Below, piece by piece: positions 61,593-64,000 of a stretch of 64,000 bases of DNA. This DNA is from Bin55 sp964511425. Lineage in GTDB: Bacteria; Pseudomonadota; Gammaproteobacteria; Pseudomonadales; Azotimanducaceae. The translations under genes were made by a program, and so were the position numbers. The notes beneath the pieces are model-generated. The model was not told the DNA's origin. It was given only the letters and a program-made list of their open reading frames with translations, and made no database searches. Every line of letters begins with the position of its first letter. Within the stretch, counting starts at the first letter, position 1. The DNA lies in NCBI GenBank assembly GCA_964511425.1, contig CAZEFI010000005.1, positions 1 to 64,000 on the forward strand. The letters are read 5' to 3'.

Positions 61593-62535
61593 ACTTAAAT
61601 AACGTCGAAACGCTGTATCCAGAATGGATGGCTTTAATTGCTTCGGCAAAAAGCGGAGCGACCGTAATGGTCTCGATTTTGTTACTAGGTTCTGCAGTGT
61701 CCATTGGTATCGAGTCGGTTACCACTAGCCGTTCAATTGGTGAGTCCGTAATTCTTTCGTGGGCTCGGCCCGATAAAACCGGATGAACGGCCGCAGCTTC
61801 AATCCGCAGCACCCCGTGCTGTTTCAAATATCTCGCGGCTTCGAGCATCGTGCCGCCGCTTGCGATTTCATCATCAACAAGTAGTGCATTTTTTCCATCT
61901 ACATCACCTATCAGCCCCACTGCTTGTGGCCGTTCGTCATCACTTACACGCCGTTTGTCCACAATTGCAATTGGAAGGTCAAGTCGATTGGCATATTCTC
62001 GCAAGTCTTTAGCCTCGCTTACATCACTAGCCACGAGAACGGAGTTCGAAAGGCTCGTCGTAGTCCGTAAGTGATCACACACAAGTGGAGTGGCGTTTAG
62101 TTGATCGACTGGAATTCGAAAGAATCCACCGACTTGAGGTGAGTGAAGGTTCATAGTGAGGACTCGATTTGCCCCTGCGGTCTCCAACAGATCTGCCATC
62201 AATCGAGCAGTGATCGAAATTCTTGGTCGGTCTTTTTTATCTGAGCGTGCGTAGAAAAAGTATGGAAGTACTGCCGTTATCCTGCGTGCGGAGGCTTGCT
62301 TTAACGCATCAATCATGATGAGAAGTTCTACAATATAGTCCGACAGCGGCGAACATGAAGTCTGGACCACAAAAACATCGGACTCCCTAACATTTTCTTT
62401 ACATTGAAACATGATGTTATCGTTGCCGAAACGAATGATTTCAGTTTTTGTGAGAGGAAGACCTAGATGTTCTCCGATATCGCGCGTAAATTGTTCGTGC
62501 GAAGTGCCTGAAATGAGTTTTATGTCGTTGGGCAT
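61591..62535 (-). CDS. prs: Ribose-phosphate pyrophosphokinase
   Basis: Makes PRPP from ribose 5-phosphate and ATP for nucleotide, His and Trp synthesis. Landmarks are IKLISGTSHEQFTRDIGEHL at the start, FVVQTSCSPLSDYIVELLIMI, YFFYARSDKKDRPRISITARL (ATP/metal site), LTMNLHSPQ, and the PRPP loop VDDEIASGGTM. At 314 residues it matches class I enzymes. It converges on tRNA-Cys. In many relatives the gene lies near ispE and a tRNA rather than pgsA, so this neighbourhood is somewhat unusual. Confidence 0.94.
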   Translation of the reverse strand: MPNDIKLISGTSHEQFTRDIGEHLGLPLTKTEIIRFGNDNIMFQCKENVRESDVFVVQTSCSPLSDYIVELLIMIDALKQASARRITAVLPYFFYARSDKKDRPRISITARLMADLLETAGANRVLTMNLHSPQVGGFFRIPVDQLNATPLVCDHLRTTTSLSNSVLVASDVSEAKDLREYANRLDLPIAIVDKRRVSDDERPQAVGLIGDVDGKNALLVDDEIASGGTMLEAARYLKQHGVLRIEAAAVHPVLSGRAHERITDSPIERLVVTDSIPMDTAEPSNKIETITVAPLFAEAIKAIHSGYSVSTLFK

Positions 62536-62759
62536 ACGTTAAAACAAGTGTACAGACTGTTTAGCTAGAGACCTCTGGCACACGTGTCGCTGGTATTAAT
62601 TGTCGAATTTCTCGGATTGGAAAAGGAAATCTGTCATTACCTACGGACGACTGTTGCCGATTGAGCGACGATTATATTTGTGCGCCTTGGTTCTTGTTGT
62701 AAGCAAAAATAGATCACAGTGCCTCAAGAAGTGTAGGATCAGTAATCGATAAGGAACGA

Positions 62760-64000
62760 TTGAAACTTGTGAACGGAAAGAATGCGTTAGCAGTAGACAT
62801 TGGTGGCACCTTTACCGATGTGGTGTTGCAACTAGAAAACAGGTTGCACGCCACTAAGGTACTCACCACTCGCGAGGATCCTAGTGAAGCAGTCATTGTC
62901 GGTATTCAGCAAGTCTTCGCCGAAAGTGGAGCGAGACCAGAACACATTTCTCTCGTATTACACGGTACCACATTGGCTACGAATGCGCTTATTGAACGGC
63001 GCGGTGCCAAGACAGTGTTGCTGACGACCGCAGGTCACCGCGACATTCTCGAGATGGCATTTGAGAATCGTTTTGAACAATACGATGTAAACATTGAACG
63101 ACCGACTCCATTAGTACCACGCAAGCTACGCGTTCCGATCACCGAACGAATAACGGCAAATGGAGAAGTCTTGGTACCACTTGATGAATCGTCGGTCCAC
63201 GATGCAGTAGACCTTATGCTTGCTGAAGGCATCGAAAGTGTAGCTATTGGCTTCTTACATGCTTATCGCAACGGTGCCCACGAAGCACGAGTTGCTGAAC
63301 TAGTGAGTGATCGTATGGGGTCAATTCCGTTGAGCCTATCCAGCGATGTTTGTCCCGAAATCCGAGAGTACGAACGTTTGTCGACAACTTGTGCCAATGC
63401 ATATGTGCTCCCATTGATGAGCACATACCTGTTGACGCTACAGAAAAAATTGAATGAACTAAATTTTCAGTGTCCCTATTTGATGATGACTTCAGGTGGT
63501 GGATTAACAAGTTTGGAGACTGCGGCGAAGTATCCGATCCGCTTGGTCGAATCCGGTCCTGCTGGTGGCGCGATTCTGGCCGGAGTTATTGCCCGAGAAC
63601 TGCGCTTAGATCAGGTTTTGTCCTTTGATATGGGTGGTACTACTGCAAAACTTTGCCTTCTCGATCAAGGGAACACGATTCTTTCGCGGGCATTTGAAGT
63701 CGATCGAACCTATCGGTTCAAGAAGGGGAGTGGATTGCCGGTGAGGGTACCGGTGATAGAGATGGTGGAGATCGGTGCAGGAGGTGGATCGATCGCACAC
63801 GTAGACAAGCTGGGTCGTATTCAGATCGGTCCTGAGAGTGCTGGTTCTGCACCAGGTCCAGCGTGTTATGGATCTGGAGGTACCGAACCGACTGTAACGG
63901 ATGCGGACTGTGTATTGGGTCGGTTGGATCCAAGTAACTTTGCAGGGGGACAACTGCACTTAGACAACCACTCGGCTAGTCAAGCTATTGCTACCAAGGT
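62760..64000 (+). CDS. hyuA: Hydantoinase A / 5-oxoprolinase N-terminal domain protein (partial at window end)
   Basis: The frame is open to the end of the window (413 codons visible). The N-terminus shows the ATP-binding signature LAVDIGGTFTDVVLQ, then HGTTLATNALIERRGAKTVL, VAIGFLHAY, SSDVCPEIREYERLSTTCANAYV, MMTSGGGL, LVESGPAGGAILAG and SFDMGGTTAKLCLL, followed by EIGAGGGSIA and GPESAGSAPGPACYG, all hallmarks of the HyuA/HydA family. It belongs to ATP-dependent hydantoin, oxoproline or acetone-carboxylase-like enzymes. The start is TTG 62760, just after AAGGAACGA; GTG 62769 is an alternative. The partner HyuB should follow beyond the edge. Confidence 0.9.
   Translation, partial: MKLVNGKNALAVDIGGTFTDVVLQLENRLHATKVLTTREDPSEAVIVGIQQVFAESGARPEHISLVLHGTTLATNALIERRGAKTVLLTTAGHRDILEMAFENRFEQYDVNIERPTPLVPRKLRVPITERITANGEVLVPLDESSVHDAVDLMLAEGIESVAIGFLHAYRNGAHEARVAELVSDRMGSIPLSLSSDVCPEIREYERLSTTCANAYVLPLMSTYLLTLQKKLNELNFQCPYLMMTSGGGLTSLETAAKYPIRLVESGPAGGAILAGVIARELRLDQVLSFDMGGTTAKLCLLDQGNTILSRAFEVDRTYRFKKGSGLPVRVPVIEMVEIGAGGGSIAHVDKLGRIQIGPESAGSAPGPACYGSGGTEPTVTDADCVLGRLDPSNFAGGQLHLDNHSASQAIATK

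Noticed and set aside
1..64000. Prophage, insertion sequence, integron or defence island
   Set aside because: No transposase, integrase, phage structural gene or restriction/defence gene was recognised, and composition is fairly even.

Overview
The window is a gene-dense stretch of a gammaproteobacterial chromosome of moderate G+C. Gene order supports this strongly. The run lolCDE ... exbB-exbD-msbA-lpxK-kdsB-murB, divergent rne/rluC, maf-yceD-rpmF-plsX-fabD-fabG-acpP-fabF-mltG-tmk-holB, and the later trio uvrC-pgsA-tRNA-Cys, are classical gammaproteobacterial blocks. I cannot name a genus. The long PstC/PstA permeases, the TonB2-type cluster with DUF3450 and TtpC-like proteins, and a TonB-dependent receptor suggest a free-living, probably aquatic, Gram-negative heterotroph. 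Start codons are unusually often GTG or TTG.

Layout: (1) 1-5.6 kb: fatty-acid desaturase, argS, a membrane-anchored cold-shock-like protein, a periplasmic cyclophilin and ApbE. (2) 5.55-9.0 kb: a long inverted repeat, then lolCDE (lipoprotein export). (3) 9.1-13.5 kb: galU and a very large orphan ABC-2 permease/M1-peptidase-like/golvesin-like fusion. (4) 13.5-24 kb: envelope block (ExbB/ExbD, MsbA, LpxK, KdsB, MurB), RNase E, RluC and Maf. (5) 24-31.9 kb: rpmF-fatty acid synthesis-mltG-tmk-holB, with pepQ convergent. (6) 33.2-38.4 kb: a small membrane protein, then a three-subunit molybdenum hydroxylase with its own MoaD-like protein, preceded by two near-perfect operator-like dyads. (7) 38.4-48.9 kb, minus strand: phoB-phoR-pstS-pstC-pstA-pstB-phoU, then a TonB-dependent receptor. 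(8) 49.3-56.1 kb: TonB2-type energy transduction operon (DUF3450, TtpC-like, ExbB, ExbD, TonB, two repeat proteins). (9) 56.3-64 kb: riboflavin synthase, PyrF, glutaryl-CoA dehydrogenase-like enzyme, uvrC-pgsA-tRNA-Cys, prs (minus), and the start of a hydantoinase A/oxoprolinase gene running off the edge.

How it fits together: much of the window builds or energises the Gram-negative envelope (lipid A, peptidoglycan, lipoprotein export, phospholipid and fatty acid synthesis, TonB energy transfer). Phosphate sensing and uptake sit beside an outer-membrane receptor that may belong to the same regulon. I found no phage, insertion sequence, CRISPR array or defence system. The least explained items are the permease fusion, the membrane cold-shock protein, the 146-nt inverted repeat behind apbE, the 32-bp tandem repeat between fabG and acpP, and the dyads in front of the molybdenum hydroxylase.
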